NCBI RefSeq assembly: GCF_002551815.1
Contig: NZ_NVPR01000054.1
Location: 42,696 to 78,089, forward strand
Source of the DNA: Bacillus sp. AFS098217
GTDB taxonomy: Bacteria; Bacillota; Bacilli; Bacillales; Bacillaceae_G
Reading direction: 5' to 3'
Length of the DNA stretch: 35,394 nucleotides
The notes under the pieces are model-generated. The model did no database searches, had not been told where the DNA came from, and worked only from the letters and a program-made list of their open reading frames with translations. A program made the translations under genes and the position numbers. This document shows, piece by piece, positions 24,304 to 31,346 of the stretch (position 1 is its first letter; each line of letters begins with the position of its first letter).

Positions 24304-25773
24304 CTATTTAGCTAATGATTTCGTTTCTCTCATTACATCAATGAAGTATCCCCAGTTATTCAGTACAGAAGAAATACTAATATGTTCATCTGGTGTATGA
24401 ACATTAAAAATATCTGGTCCGAATGAGATAGCATCTAATTCAGGCATTTTTTGAACAAATACACTACATTCGATACCAGCGTGAACTGCATAAATTTCAA
24501 CATCTTTGTTATATTTCTCTTTATGCACTTTTTCAAACAAATTGCGAATTGGAGAATTGGGATTATATGGCCATTCTGGATACTCAGATTCTTTTTCAAA
24601 TTGCGCTCCAACTAACTCAGCAATCTGCTTAATTTCATTCATAATGTGCTGCTTTAAACTACTTACAGAACTTCTAACTTCGTTCTTCAATTTAATTTCA
24701 TTATGTAGCGTTTCAATAACCCCTAGGTTTGTTGAACTTTCTACAAGTCCTTTAATGTCCATGCTCATGCCTTGGATACCATTTGGAATTAAGAATAAAG
24801 AAGAAATGAGTTGTTTTTGTGTTTCTTTTGCAAACACTTTTTCTACGTTTCCTTCTAATTTTGTAAGTGCAACATGCACATCAGGATCTACAGCTCGTAG
24901 TTCTTCCTGTAGAACACGTGTCCATTCTTCTACTTTTTCTTCTACCTTTTGTACATCATTTACAGATAATAAGATTGTTGCTACACTTTCACGTGGAATT
25001 GCATTTGTTTTTAATCCACCATGAATTTCACTCATGTTAAATTGAACTTCATTCGATAAATCATAAAGAACTCGTCCTAACACTTTATTCGCATTACCAC
25101 GTTGCTTATCAATTTCCATACCAGAATGGCCACCTTTTAGCCCTCCAACGTATAGACGATATGCAGCTAAATCAGTAGGTGTGTCATCCCAAATAACAGA
25201 AATTGTTTCAACTGCTTTTGCTCCGCCTGCGCTACTCACTAGTAATTTATGATCTTCTTCAGAGTCAATATTAATAAATATTTTCCCGTCAAAATGTTTC
25301 GGATCAACAGCAAAAGCACCACCCATTGTTGTCTCTTCTTCTGTTGTAATCACAACTTCAAGAGCTGGATGCGAGATATCAGTTGAATCTAATAACGCTA
25401 ATGCATATGCAACTGCAATACCATTATCTGCACCTAAAGTCGTTTGATTTGCATACAGCATGTCCCCAACAATTCGCAATTGAATTGGGTCCTTTTCAAA
25501 ATCATGAACAGTTGCTTGGTTTTTCTCACAAACCATATCCATATGACCCTGGATGATAATTGCAGGAACCTTTTCGTATCCATTAGTTGCTGGCTTTTTA
25601 ATGATTACATTTAACGCTTCATCTTGTACAACTTCTAAATTACGATCCTTGGCAAATTTCACTAAGTAATCACTAATTTCTTTTTCATTCCCTGATCCTC
25701 GTGGAATCTTTGAAATTTCTGCAAAATGATAAAATACAGGGTGTTTTGTTAATTGTTCTAAATTAGAATACAT
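24304..25773 (-). CDS. pepD: Aminoacyl-histidine dipeptidase (PepD, M20 family)
   Basis: 489 residues, the length and organisation of PepD. Di-zinc ligands are visible: H77 ('QGHMDMVCEK', with D79), D116 ('LGADNGIAVAYALALL'), the catalytic E145/E146 pair ('TTEEETTMGGAF'), D173-region 'INIDSEED' and a late His ('SFGPDIFNVHTPDEHIS'). The lid domain insertion lies between about 205 and 390. It hydrolyses Xaa-His and related dipeptides in the cytoplasm. GGAGAGGAG precedes the ATG and a strong terminator follows the stop. It is monocistronic. Confidence 0.94.
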   Translation of the reverse strand: MYSNLEQLTKHPVFYHFAEISKIPRGSGNEKEISDYLVKFAKDRNLEVVQDEALNVIIKKPATNGYEKVPAIIIQGHMDMVCEKNQATVHDFEKDPIQLRIVGDMLYANQTTLGADNGIAVAYALALLDSTDISHPALEVVITTEEETTMGGAFAVDPKHFDGKIFINIDSEEDHKLLVSSAGGAKAVETISVIWDDTPTDLAAYRLYVGGLKGGHSGMEIDKQRGNANKVLGRVLYDLSNEVQFNMSEIHGGLKTNAIPRESVATILLSVNDVQKVEEKVEEWTRVLQEELRAVDPDVHVALTKLEGNVEKVFAKETQKQLISSLFLIPNGIQGMSMDIKGLVESSTNLGVIETLHNEIKLKNEVRSSVSSLKQHIMNEIKQIAELVGAQFEKESEYPEWPYNPNSPIRNLFEKVHKEKYNKDVEIYAVHAGIECSVFVQKMPELDAISFGPDIFNVHTPDEHISISSVLNNWGYFIDVMRETKSLAK

Positions 25774-26172
25774 GTTTAAGCTCCTCTCCTAAATGCAAAT
25801 GATTAGATAAAAGTTCTTTTTAAATTTCAGAGCATTCTTTTCTTTACCATTATATCATGCGCCATCGTTTTACTATAAGCATTGGTATAATCATTTTTTT
25901 AACATATATAAAGTAGTATTTTATCTCAGCATTACAACTAGCAACATACTACACCTATGATAATAATAACGGGATAAAACCACTTCAAAATCTAAATTAT
26001 TAGCATCATTTCTAAGGATGATTATCTAAATGACGTATTTCAAGTGAGAAGCATACATAGTTAAATGTAGATTAATTTTTAGGACTATATTTTTCATTAC
26101 TAATTACGGTATGTGAAATCATTCAATTCAAACTAGCAAAAAGCCCTTAATATTAGTTTAAAGCAAAATAAA
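25774..26172. other. Intergenic region upstream of pepD
   Basis: About 400 bases without a gene. A -10-like TATAAT on the minus strand (25854-25849) is a plausible pepD promoter element with a weak -35. The rest (25870-26160) is AT-rich and I see no RNA gene or repeat in it beyond short matches. Confidence 0.5.
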
Positions 26173-26200
26173 AAAGAAAATGCTTCTATGCATTTTCTTT
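26173..26200 (-). terminator. Terminator overlapping the end of the 58-aa gene
   Basis: AAAGAAAATGC (26173-26183) pairs perfectly with GCATTTTCTTT (26190-26200), with a 6-base loop containing the stop codon of the gene at 26186. The minus strand continues TTTATTTTGC. It closes the spoIIS locus. Confidence 0.85.
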
Positions 26201-26362
26201 CAATTTTTTCCCTTGTATATATTTTGATACATCATTACTCATAAGCTTTTCTAACTGATTAATATTTTCCGTTAATGCACCTTTTACAAGAGAGAAATCT
26301 GTATTCGATACTTCTTTTTTTTCCTTAAAAAACGAAAGGTTTTTTGATTTTGTTTCTTTCAT
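26186..26362 (-). CDS. Small 58-aa protein, SpoIISC-like antitoxin candidate
   Basis: 58 residues, starting ATG at 26362 after GGGGG with a 7-base spacer and ending TAG at 26186-26188 inside a terminator loop. Residues 11-28 read FFKEKKEVSNTDFSLVKG, clearly related to residues 9-25 of the 42-residue protein encoded just upstream. The rest is a charged helix ('ENINQLEKLMSNDVSKYIQ'). It has no membrane segment. The gene order, a SpoIISA toxin followed by two short paralogues, matches the three-component SpoIISA-SpoIISB-SpoIISC arrangement known in B. subtilis. The antitoxin role is inferred from position and paralogy; I do not see direct sequence similarity to the B. subtilis antitoxins. Confidence 0.6.
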   Translation of the reverse strand: MKETKSKNLSFFKEKKEVSNTDFSLVKGALTENINQLEKLMSNDVSKYIQGKKLKENA

Positions 26363-26438
26363 TTCTTTTCCCCCTTTTGTAAAAAAGATACAATCTTTAT
26401 CTATCTTTATTATATCTTAAAATAGAAAGGATGCACTG

Positions 26439-26567
26439 TCATCCTTTTCTTCTTAATTCTTCTTCTAAATCTTCTACTTGCTGCATTGTATCTCCTTTTA
26501 TTAAAGAGAAATCCGTTGCATCTTCAGTCTCTTCCTTGAAAAATTCATTACTATATTCTTTTTCCAC
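26439..26567 (-). CDS. Small 42-aa protein, SpoIISB-like antitoxin candidate
   Basis: 42 residues, start GTG at 26567 with AGAGGTGAT upstream, stop TGA at 26439. The sequence is strongly acidic. Residues 9-25 read FFKEETEDATDFSLIKG, the same core as the 58-residue paralogue downstream, followed by an acidic-then-basic helix ('QVEDLEEELRRKG'). It is the first small gene after spoIISA, at 123 bases, so it occupies the place of spoIISB, whose product wraps round the cytoplasmic domain of the SpoIISA toxin in B. subtilis. Function is inferred from context. A GTG start and short length make it easy to miss. Confidence 0.65.
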   Translation of the reverse strand: MEKEYSNEFFKEETEDATDFSLIKGDTMQQVEDLEEELRRKG

Positions 26568-26667
26568 TACAATCACCTCTACGTGCTAGTTTTGGGATGA
26601 TTGTCCGATTTTATTCAACTTTTGTCCAATTCCCTCGAAATTTGTTCAAAATTATGTATAAGAGAAA

Positions 26668-26691
26668 AGGACAGAATTGTAATTCTGTCCT
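26668..26691 (-). terminator. Hairpin between the toxin gene and the antitoxin candidates
   Basis: AGGACAGAATT (26668-26678) and AATTCTGTCCT (26681-26691) form a near-perfect hairpin that begins at the last base of the spoIISA stop codon. The minus strand continues TTTTCTCTTATA. It is a plausible partial terminator separating toxin from antitoxin transcription. Confidence 0.65.
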
Positions 26692-27431
26692 CACTTACTA
26701 AAATAACTATGATGAATTGTTAAGTTATATACATTTTCAAAATCTCGATCTTGGAGATTATTCTTTTGTCCATCAATGACAATACAAATGTCTTTTACTA
26801 TTTTTGCTGGTATAATGCCGACATTTTCTATTTGCACTGCTTTTTGTTCGTTTAATTTCTCTATATGTTCTAAAGGTATTGTAATACTAAATTGAGAGCG
26901 AACACCACGAAAATGTGTATTTAATTCTTCAGCAGTAACAAACACAACAATCTTTGCTCCAATTTTTTCTGCATACGCATCCAAAAATGCATTTAAATTT
27001 TGTACATATTCCCTCTCTGTTTGCCACTCCATTGTACCAAATGCTGCTGGGTTTACATTCTGAATAATTGTTGTGTAAATCTCACCTCGTGCTTTCGAAG
27101 CAATTAATGATCGCTTAATAGATTGAACCGTCTTTCCAATATCACTAAATTTCGCGCCCCATATTTCAGAAATATTTGGAGTTAAAATAAACGCAATATC
27201 GACAAATATCACCATCGTAACAAACATTAAAATATTTTTCCAGAGGGTTAAATCAATTCCTTTTATCATGAAATAAATTGTGACTGATGTAATAAACGCA
27301 CCATACCATGTTTTTCGAATAAGTTGCTTTTTCTCTTCATACAATTCTTCATTTTTCCAATAAAAGAAAATAAGAAATAAAAAAACTAGTACGAGAAAAA
27401 ACAAACCAATTCGAATGTTAGAGACAGTCAA
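26691..27431 (-). CDS. spoIISA: SpoIISA-type membrane toxin
   Basis: 246 residues, matching SpoIISA (248 residues in B. subtilis) in length and architecture: three membrane helices (about 7-24, 41-57, 66-84), then a cytoplasmic GAF-like domain. Recognisable segments include '[26 protein letters not shown]' in outline, '[16 protein letters not shown]', '[29 protein letters not shown]' in outline and '[13 protein letters not shown]'. SpoIISA proteins damage the membrane and kill the cell, during sporulation among other times, unless SpoIISB binds the cytoplasmic domain. Two small paralogous genes follow on the same strand. The upstream region holds a 67-base hairpin. Confidence 0.9.
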   Translation of the reverse strand: MTVSNIRIGLFFLVLVFLFLIFFYWKNEELYEEKKQLIRKTWYGAFITSVTIYFMIKGIDLTLWKNILMFVTMVIFVDIAFILTPNISEIWGAKFSDIGKTVQSIKRSLIASKARGEIYTTIIQNVNPAAFGTMEWQTEREYVQNLNAFLDAYAEKIGAKIVVFVTAEELNTHFRGVRSQFSITIPLEHIEKLNEQKAVQIENVGIIPAKIVKDICIVIDGQKNNLQDRDFENVYNLTIHHSYFSK

Positions 27432-27498
27432 TCACATCACCCTCCATTCAAAAACTTCTCACAATATCATTACATGCTCAACTCTCTCTCATTATGAC

Positions 27499-27565
27499 AA
27501 AAGACGTGGACAACCTTCTAAAGTTAGCAGCGTTGCATATACATGAGAAGGAAGCCACGTCTTTT
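27499..27565 (-). terminator. Two-part hairpin upstream of spoIISA, probable gpmA terminator
   Basis: AAAAGACGTGG (27499-27509) pairs with CCACGTCTTTT (27555-27565). Inside it CCTTCT (27514-27519) pairs with AGAAGG (27546-27551), with a 26-base loop. The minus strand continues with a short T-run. It ends gpmA transcription and isolates spoIISA; its length is unusual for a simple terminator. Confidence 0.65.
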
Positions 27566-27626
27566 ATAGAATGAATCTACATTTTATATGTAAACAAGCC
27601 TGTATTTCAACTTTTCAAACATATTT

Positions 27627-28364
27627 TCACAAAGAAATATGTTTTGGAATTACACCCTTAGGTACTTCGCCATCCATACTTAAATAGTAGTGACGAATTG
27701 GGTGTAAATTTTCATCTAACTCATATACAAGCGGAATACCCGTTGGAACGTTTAGCGATACAACTCCATCATTCGATAAATGATCTAAATATTTCACGAG
27801 AGAGCGAATTGTATTACCATGCGATGAAATGATTACTTTTTGATTTGATTGTAATGTTGGTGCAATTTCCTTATGCCAAAAATCCAGCACTCTTTGTTCT
27901 GTGTCCTCTAAACACTCTGTAAGTGGAAACTCGCCTTTTTTTAACAATTTATATCTTGGATCAGTAGCTTCATATCTCGGATCGTCTTCAGTAAGAGCTG
28001 GCGGTCTTACATCGGTACTTCTTCTCCAAATATGAACTTGTTCATCTCCGTATTTCTTAGCCGTTTCTTCTTTATTTAATCCTTGAAGTGCTCCGTAATG
28101 TCTTTCATTTAGCTTCCATGATTTATGTACAGGAATCCAAGTCAGATCCATTTCATGGAGGATAATCCATAGTGTTCGAATTGCTCGTTTTAATACGGAT
28201 GTGTACGCAATATCAAACGTGTATCCATTGTTTTTTAATATTGCACCAGCTTCTCTTGCCTCGTTTAATCCATTTTTTGATAAATCTACATCTGTCCATC
28301 CTGTAAATTTGTTTTCCAGATTCCATAAACTTTGTCCGTGACGAATAAGTACAAGCTTTATCAT
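27627..28364 (-). CDS. gpmA: 2,3-bisphosphoglycerate-dependent phosphoglycerate mutase
   Basis: 245 residues, the usual size of dPGM. '[27 protein letters not shown]' in outline has the catalytic histidine in RHG. '[19 protein letters not shown]' is the substrate-binding segment and '[16 protein letters not shown]' contains the second active-site histidine. It interconverts 3- and 2-phosphoglycerate in glycolysis. The open frame runs further to 28439, but the ATG at 28364 with AAAGGGGAA upstream is the family start. Most bacilli rely on the cofactor-independent GpmI, so this is probably an additional enzyme. It is monocistronic, with a hairpin at 27499-27565. Confidence 0.93.
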   Translation of the reverse strand: MIKLVLIRHGQSLWNLENKFTGWTDVDLSKNGLNEAREAGAILKNNGYTFDIAYTSVLKRAIRTLWIILHEMDLTWIPVHKSWKLNERHYGALQGLNKEETAKKYGDEQVHIWRRSTDVRPPALTEDDPRYEATDPRYKLLKKGEFPLTECLEDTEQRVLDFWHKEIAPTLQSNQKVIISSHGNTIRSLVKYLDHLSNDGVVSLNVPTGIPLVYELDENLHPIRHYYLSMDGEVPKGVIPKHISL

Positions 28365-28440
28365 AATAATTCCCCTTTCGGAAATAATCATTTGAATTTT
28401 GCAATGCGTACACGTAATAAAGTATCTGGCAATGTTCATT

Positions 28441-28494
28441 TTTTATCCATGTATTCTATCATTTATTCATAGTTGCCAAAATACACGGATAAAA
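28441..28494. repeat. 15-bp inverted repeat upstream of gpmA
   Basis: TTTTATCCATGTATT (28441-28455) and AATACACGGATAAAA (28480-28494) are complementary with one mismatch across a 24-base loop. No T-run follows on either strand, so it is not an obvious terminator. It lies between the MarR gene's end and gpmA and may be a regulatory or transcript-structure element. Confidence 0.5.
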
Positions 28495-28545
28495 TGTATT
28501 CTTTTTCAAACTCTAAAAACAGAAGAATGAATCATTTCCTTATTT

Positions 28546-29022
28546 TTAATCAACTGGTTCTTCACGCTTAGATAACCATGCATCAAAGCCTAGACGGCTA
28601 TTAGCTAGTTCATTCATAACTTGATGCCAATTCTCTTCACAGCTTTCACCAAATTTTGAAAAAATACTTCCCATTTGTTCTCTTTGCACATCGCTTAGTT
28701 TTTTCTCTAGCTCTGCTCCTTCTTTAGTTAGGGCAAGCTGCTTCACACGACGATCATGCTCGGCTTCATTGCTTTCAATAAGCCCCTTTTCAAGAAGCTG
28801 ACGAAGTGGTCCGTGAAGAGCTTGTTTACTTATTTCTAACAGAGATAGTAATTCATTTATACTAAGCCCTGGAAAACGAGCAATAAAAAATAAAATTCGA
28901 TGATGCACTCGCTGTATACCATATTCTTTTATAATTTCATCTGGTTTTTCTGTAAATGTTTTATATGCAAAATAAAACAATGCAAGTGCCTGATTCATTT
29001 GTTCTTCTTTATGTTGTGTCAT
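28546..29022 (-). CDS. MarR-family transcriptional regulator
   Basis: 158 residues with the MarR winged helix. 'VHHRILFFIARFPGLSINELLSLLEISKQALHGPLRQLLEKGLIE' in outline (about 40-84) is the HTH, then the wing 'SNEAEHDRRVKQLALTKEG' with the conserved DRR motif. Dimerisation helices lie at both ends. No cysteine or obvious effector site is conserved in the recognition region. No co-oriented target is evident: the next gene downstream is gpmA and upstream lies a membrane-protein gene. It starts at ATG 29022 with AGGGGGAA. Confidence 0.9.
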   Translation of the reverse strand: MTQHKEEQMNQALALFYFAYKTFTEKPDEIIKEYGIQRVHHRILFFIARFPGLSINELLSLLEISKQALHGPLRQLLEKGLIESNEAEHDRRVKQLALTKEGAELEKKLSDVQREQMGSIFSKFGESCEENWHQVMNELANSRLGFDAWLSKREEPVD

Positions 29023-29157
29023 CTACTTTCCCCCTATATGTAAATTATACCACAATTTATCTCTGGGATATTACATCGACAGATTTGACTTAGTAAAAGG
29101 GAACTTCTCCCAAATCTAATAGTAGAGCTTGCAAAGAAGTTACTCTCCTCAATCAAA

Positions 29158-29535
29158 TTAATCTTTAACTTTATTTTTATATCTATTTCCCAACTTCATA
29201 GCGAAGAACTGAGGAATCAAATTCAAAAAACTCACAACTACTAATAGTTGAGAAGGTGAAAATGGCTTAAAGTAACCAGCATCCCACCCTATCCCTATCG
29301 TATCTTCCATCCTGCCGATAAAATAAAATGAAATAATTACAGATACAATATTTCCGATAATAAGTGGAATTGAGTTACTTAGTAATTGTCCAAGGAACGC
29401 AAGAAGCGAAGTTGCTACAATCATTATTAAATAGCCAAGCATTGAACGATTGGCAAAGTCTTGGTGCATCGAAAAATAGACAAACGGAAAACAGTATAAA
29501 CAGACTATTAAGATGCTAATTCCTATTTTCCTCAC
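29158..29535 (-). CDS. Hypothetical membrane protein, four predicted helices
   Basis: 125 residues. Four hydrophobic segments lie at about 4-21, 32-50, 56-73 and 94-111, joined by short loops, with a positively charged C-terminus ('KLGNRYKNKVKD'). No family recognised and no catalytic motif visible. GAGGTGAAA precedes the ATG. It stands alone between the VOC-protein and MarR genes. Confidence 0.75.
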   Translation of the reverse strand: MRKIGISILIVCLYCFPFVYFSMHQDFANRSMLGYLIMIVATSLLAFLGQLLSNSIPLIIGNIVSVIISFYFIGRMEDTIGIGWDAGYFKPFSPSQLLVVVSFLNLIPQFFAMKLGNRYKNKVKD

Positions 29536-29584
29536 ATTTTCACCTCATTTTGTAATTTTAAATAGAAGCAATAGAATTGATAAA

Positions 29585-29621
29585 AAAAACGTATTACTCA
29601 TTAGATTGAGAATACGTTTTT
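29585..29621 (-). terminator. Terminator after the VOC-family gene
   Basis: AAAAACGTATT (29585-29595) and AATACGTTTTT (29611-29621) form an 11-bp stem. T-runs flank it on the minus strand. Confidence 0.85.
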
Positions 29622-29637
29622 ATTTACTATCATATAC

Positions 29638-30048
29638 CTAGTTTTCCGAAAGGTTTAACTGCCAAGAAACACCATACTTATCATTAAGCCAACCGAATTT
29701 TTTACTGAATGGATAGGCTGCAAGCGGCATTAAAACTTCTCCTTCTTGTACTAGTTTATTAAAAACTTCATCAATTTCCTCTTCTGTATCACAATTTACA
29801 TATAACGACATAGAAGGAGTAAATGTAAAGTCATGCTTCACATTACTGTCTATACACATAAATTCTTGTCCATTTAATGTAAATGTTGCATGCATTACAG
29901 TTCCTTCTTTTCCTGGTCCATTCGCACCGTAACGAGAAATATTTATAATCTCTGACTGATCCAATAAGGAAGTATATAAATTCATCGCTTCCTCTGCATT
30001 ACCATCAAACATTAAAAAAGTAGTAATTTTTTGTTTTGTATTCTTCAA
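29638..30048 (-). CDS. VOC-family protein (PhnB / 3-demethylubiquinone methyltransferase-like)
   Basis: 136 residues of the glyoxalase/VOC superfamily, PF06983-like. 'KITTFLMFDGNAEEAMNLYTSLL' is the typical first beta-alpha unit, 'VMHATFTLNGQEFMCIDS' the central strands, and 'SMSLYVNCDTEEEIDEVFNKL' and 'FGWLNDKYGVSWQLN' the second half. These proteins usually lack a proven reaction despite the methyltransferase name. It starts at TTG 30048 with GGGGG upstream. It is monocistronic with a strong terminator. Confidence 0.88.
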   Translation of the reverse strand: MKNTKQKITTFLMFDGNAEEAMNLYTSLLDQSEIINISRYGANGPGKEGTVMHATFTLNGQEFMCIDSNVKHDFTFTPSMSLYVNCDTEEEIDEVFNKLVQEGEVLMPLAAYPFSKKFGWLNDKYGVSWQLNLSEN

Positions 30049-30162
30049 TTAGAAGCATCCCCCTTTTATGTAAATACATATGAAATCGTTCGTTCACCTA
30101 ACAAGTCGAACGTATATTCCTATAATTGTATTTTCCTCAAAAAGTATAGGGGTGTCAACTAA

Positions 30163-31002
30163 TTATTTAGTGTTTGTATTTATTTGCTCACCTTCTATTC
30201 CGTCAAGAAGTTCGATGATTTTTTCTTGACTTATAAAGGGGGCTAGGCTAGCAAGCTTTTCTATATTCAATTCATTATCCATCATTTGATCCACCAAATG
30301 ATGGATCGTTTCCTGATCAAGAAATGGTACAAGTGTGTGAACGCCCTCCCAATTCAAATCAGAATTTTCCATACGGAATACAAGCTGCTTTATATATTCT
30401 TTATCCAGAAATGGTGCAATTCCACCAAGATATTGTGCATCTACTTCTAAAATTGTATCAGCTAATTTTATTAAAGCATTCTTACTAATAAACGGAGCCA
30501 AACCAGAAATAAGTTCCCATTTCACTTCTTCATCTTTCACATTTGTTACTAATTCGTCTAACGTTTCTTGATTAATAAAAGGAGCGAGTTGTAATATGAT
30601 AGCTAAATCAAATTTATTCTGTTTAATATTCTCAGTGATTTTTTGTAAGGAGCTTGCCTTTACGAGAGGAGCTACTTCAATCATATCTTCTATATTCACT
30701 GTCCCATCATTTATCATATTTGCTGCGTGCTCTGGACGATTATCTATAATCGTTTCTATCATTTTACCTACCTTTGTTTGATTTTTAATTGAATTACCTA
30801 CATATAAAATGTCATCTATAGTTTTTTCGAATAAACGGGCAAGTTCAGAGAGCGTCCCGATATCTGGTAATGATTCTCCTCTTTCCCATTTTGAAACTGC
30901 CTGATGACTAACATTTAATTGATTTGCCAATTCCATTTGAGTCCAATCTTTTTCTTTACGAAGGTTCGAAATATATGCCCCAATCTTTCTTACATCTACC
31001 AT
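30163..31002 (-). CDS. XRE-family HTH regulator with six ~29-residue C-terminal repeats
   Basis: 279 residues. An XRE helix-turn-helix occupies about 7-62 ('ISNLRKEKDWTQMELANQLN', 'SHQAVSKWERGESLPD'). The rest is a regular repeat array in which a [A/V]PF[I/L/V] motif recurs at residues 111 (APLV), 140, 169, 196, 225 and 254, spaced 29, 29, 27, 29 and 29. Each unit ends with a helix such as 'INQETLDELVTNV' or 'ISQEKIIELLDGI', suggesting a HEAT-like solenoid. Such an array would suit protein or ligand binding that controls DNA binding. The target is unknown; no linked gene is co-oriented immediately downstream except the VOC gene. GGAGGAAT precedes the ATG. Confidence 0.88.
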   Translation of the reverse strand: MVDVRKIGAYISNLRKEKDWTQMELANQLNVSHQAVSKWERGESLPDIGTLSELARLFEKTIDDILYVGNSIKNQTKVGKMIETIIDNRPEHAANMINDGTVNIEDMIEVAPLVKASSLQKITENIKQNKFDLAIILQLAPFINQETLDELVTNVKDEEVKWELISGLAPFISKNALIKLADTILEVDAQYLGGIAPFLDKEYIKQLVFRMENSDLNWEGVHTLVPFLDQETIHHLVDQMMDNELNIEKLASLAPFISQEKIIELLDGIEGEQINTNTK

Positions 31003-31150
31003 TACTTATTCCTCCTAAAAATTCAAATTAGCGCGCTGTTAAAATGAACTTAACACACTCAATTCTACTATCCTATCAACTATTCGTTGCATAGTATTCA
31101 TTCAACTAACAGTAGAATGAGCCAATGTAAAAAAACAGGGTCAAAAATAA

Positions 31151-31176
31151 AAAGTCCCTTCAAAGAGGTGAAAGGA
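31151..31176 (-). terminator. Terminator downstream of the MFS gene
   Basis: On the minus strand AGTCCTTT pairs with AAGGGACT (one U-G pair) and is followed by TTTTATTTTT. It lies about 170 bases after the MFS stop, beyond the gene remnant at 31196-31322. Confidence 0.65.
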
Positions 31177-31195
31177 CTAGCTTGCAGCGCTTATG

Positions 31196-31322
31196 CTAAT
31201 AGTATCTCTTTTTCTGCTTAAACAAAGATAACTTATCTGATATACCAGCATCCAACACCTCATTAAGAGCGGTCAATATTTTTCATGATCTCCCCAATCA
31301 ATCCCTGCTCTTCTGCCGACAT
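31196..31322 (-). pseudogene. Short coding remnant downstream of the MFS gene
   Basis: The minus strand reads MSAEEQGLIGEIMKNIDRS and then, after a one-base frameshift near 31261-31268, NEVLDAGISDKLSLFKQKK before a TAG at 31196-31198. The continuous protein-like character across the shift suggests the decayed C-terminal end of a helical protein; a MarR-type regulator is possible but uncertain. It may also be chance. Confidence 0.3.
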
Positions 31323-31346
31323 ATCAGCATGATTCTCCCTATCATA

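Noticed and set aside
24210-26120. Repeated GTATGTGAAAT at about 24211 and 26110
   Set aside because: Only about 11 bases match and the flanks differ; too short to call a repeat family.
28365-28439. N-terminal extension of phosphoglycerate mutase
   Set aside because: The extra 25 codons are not family-like and the internal ATG has the ribosome binding site and conserved start.
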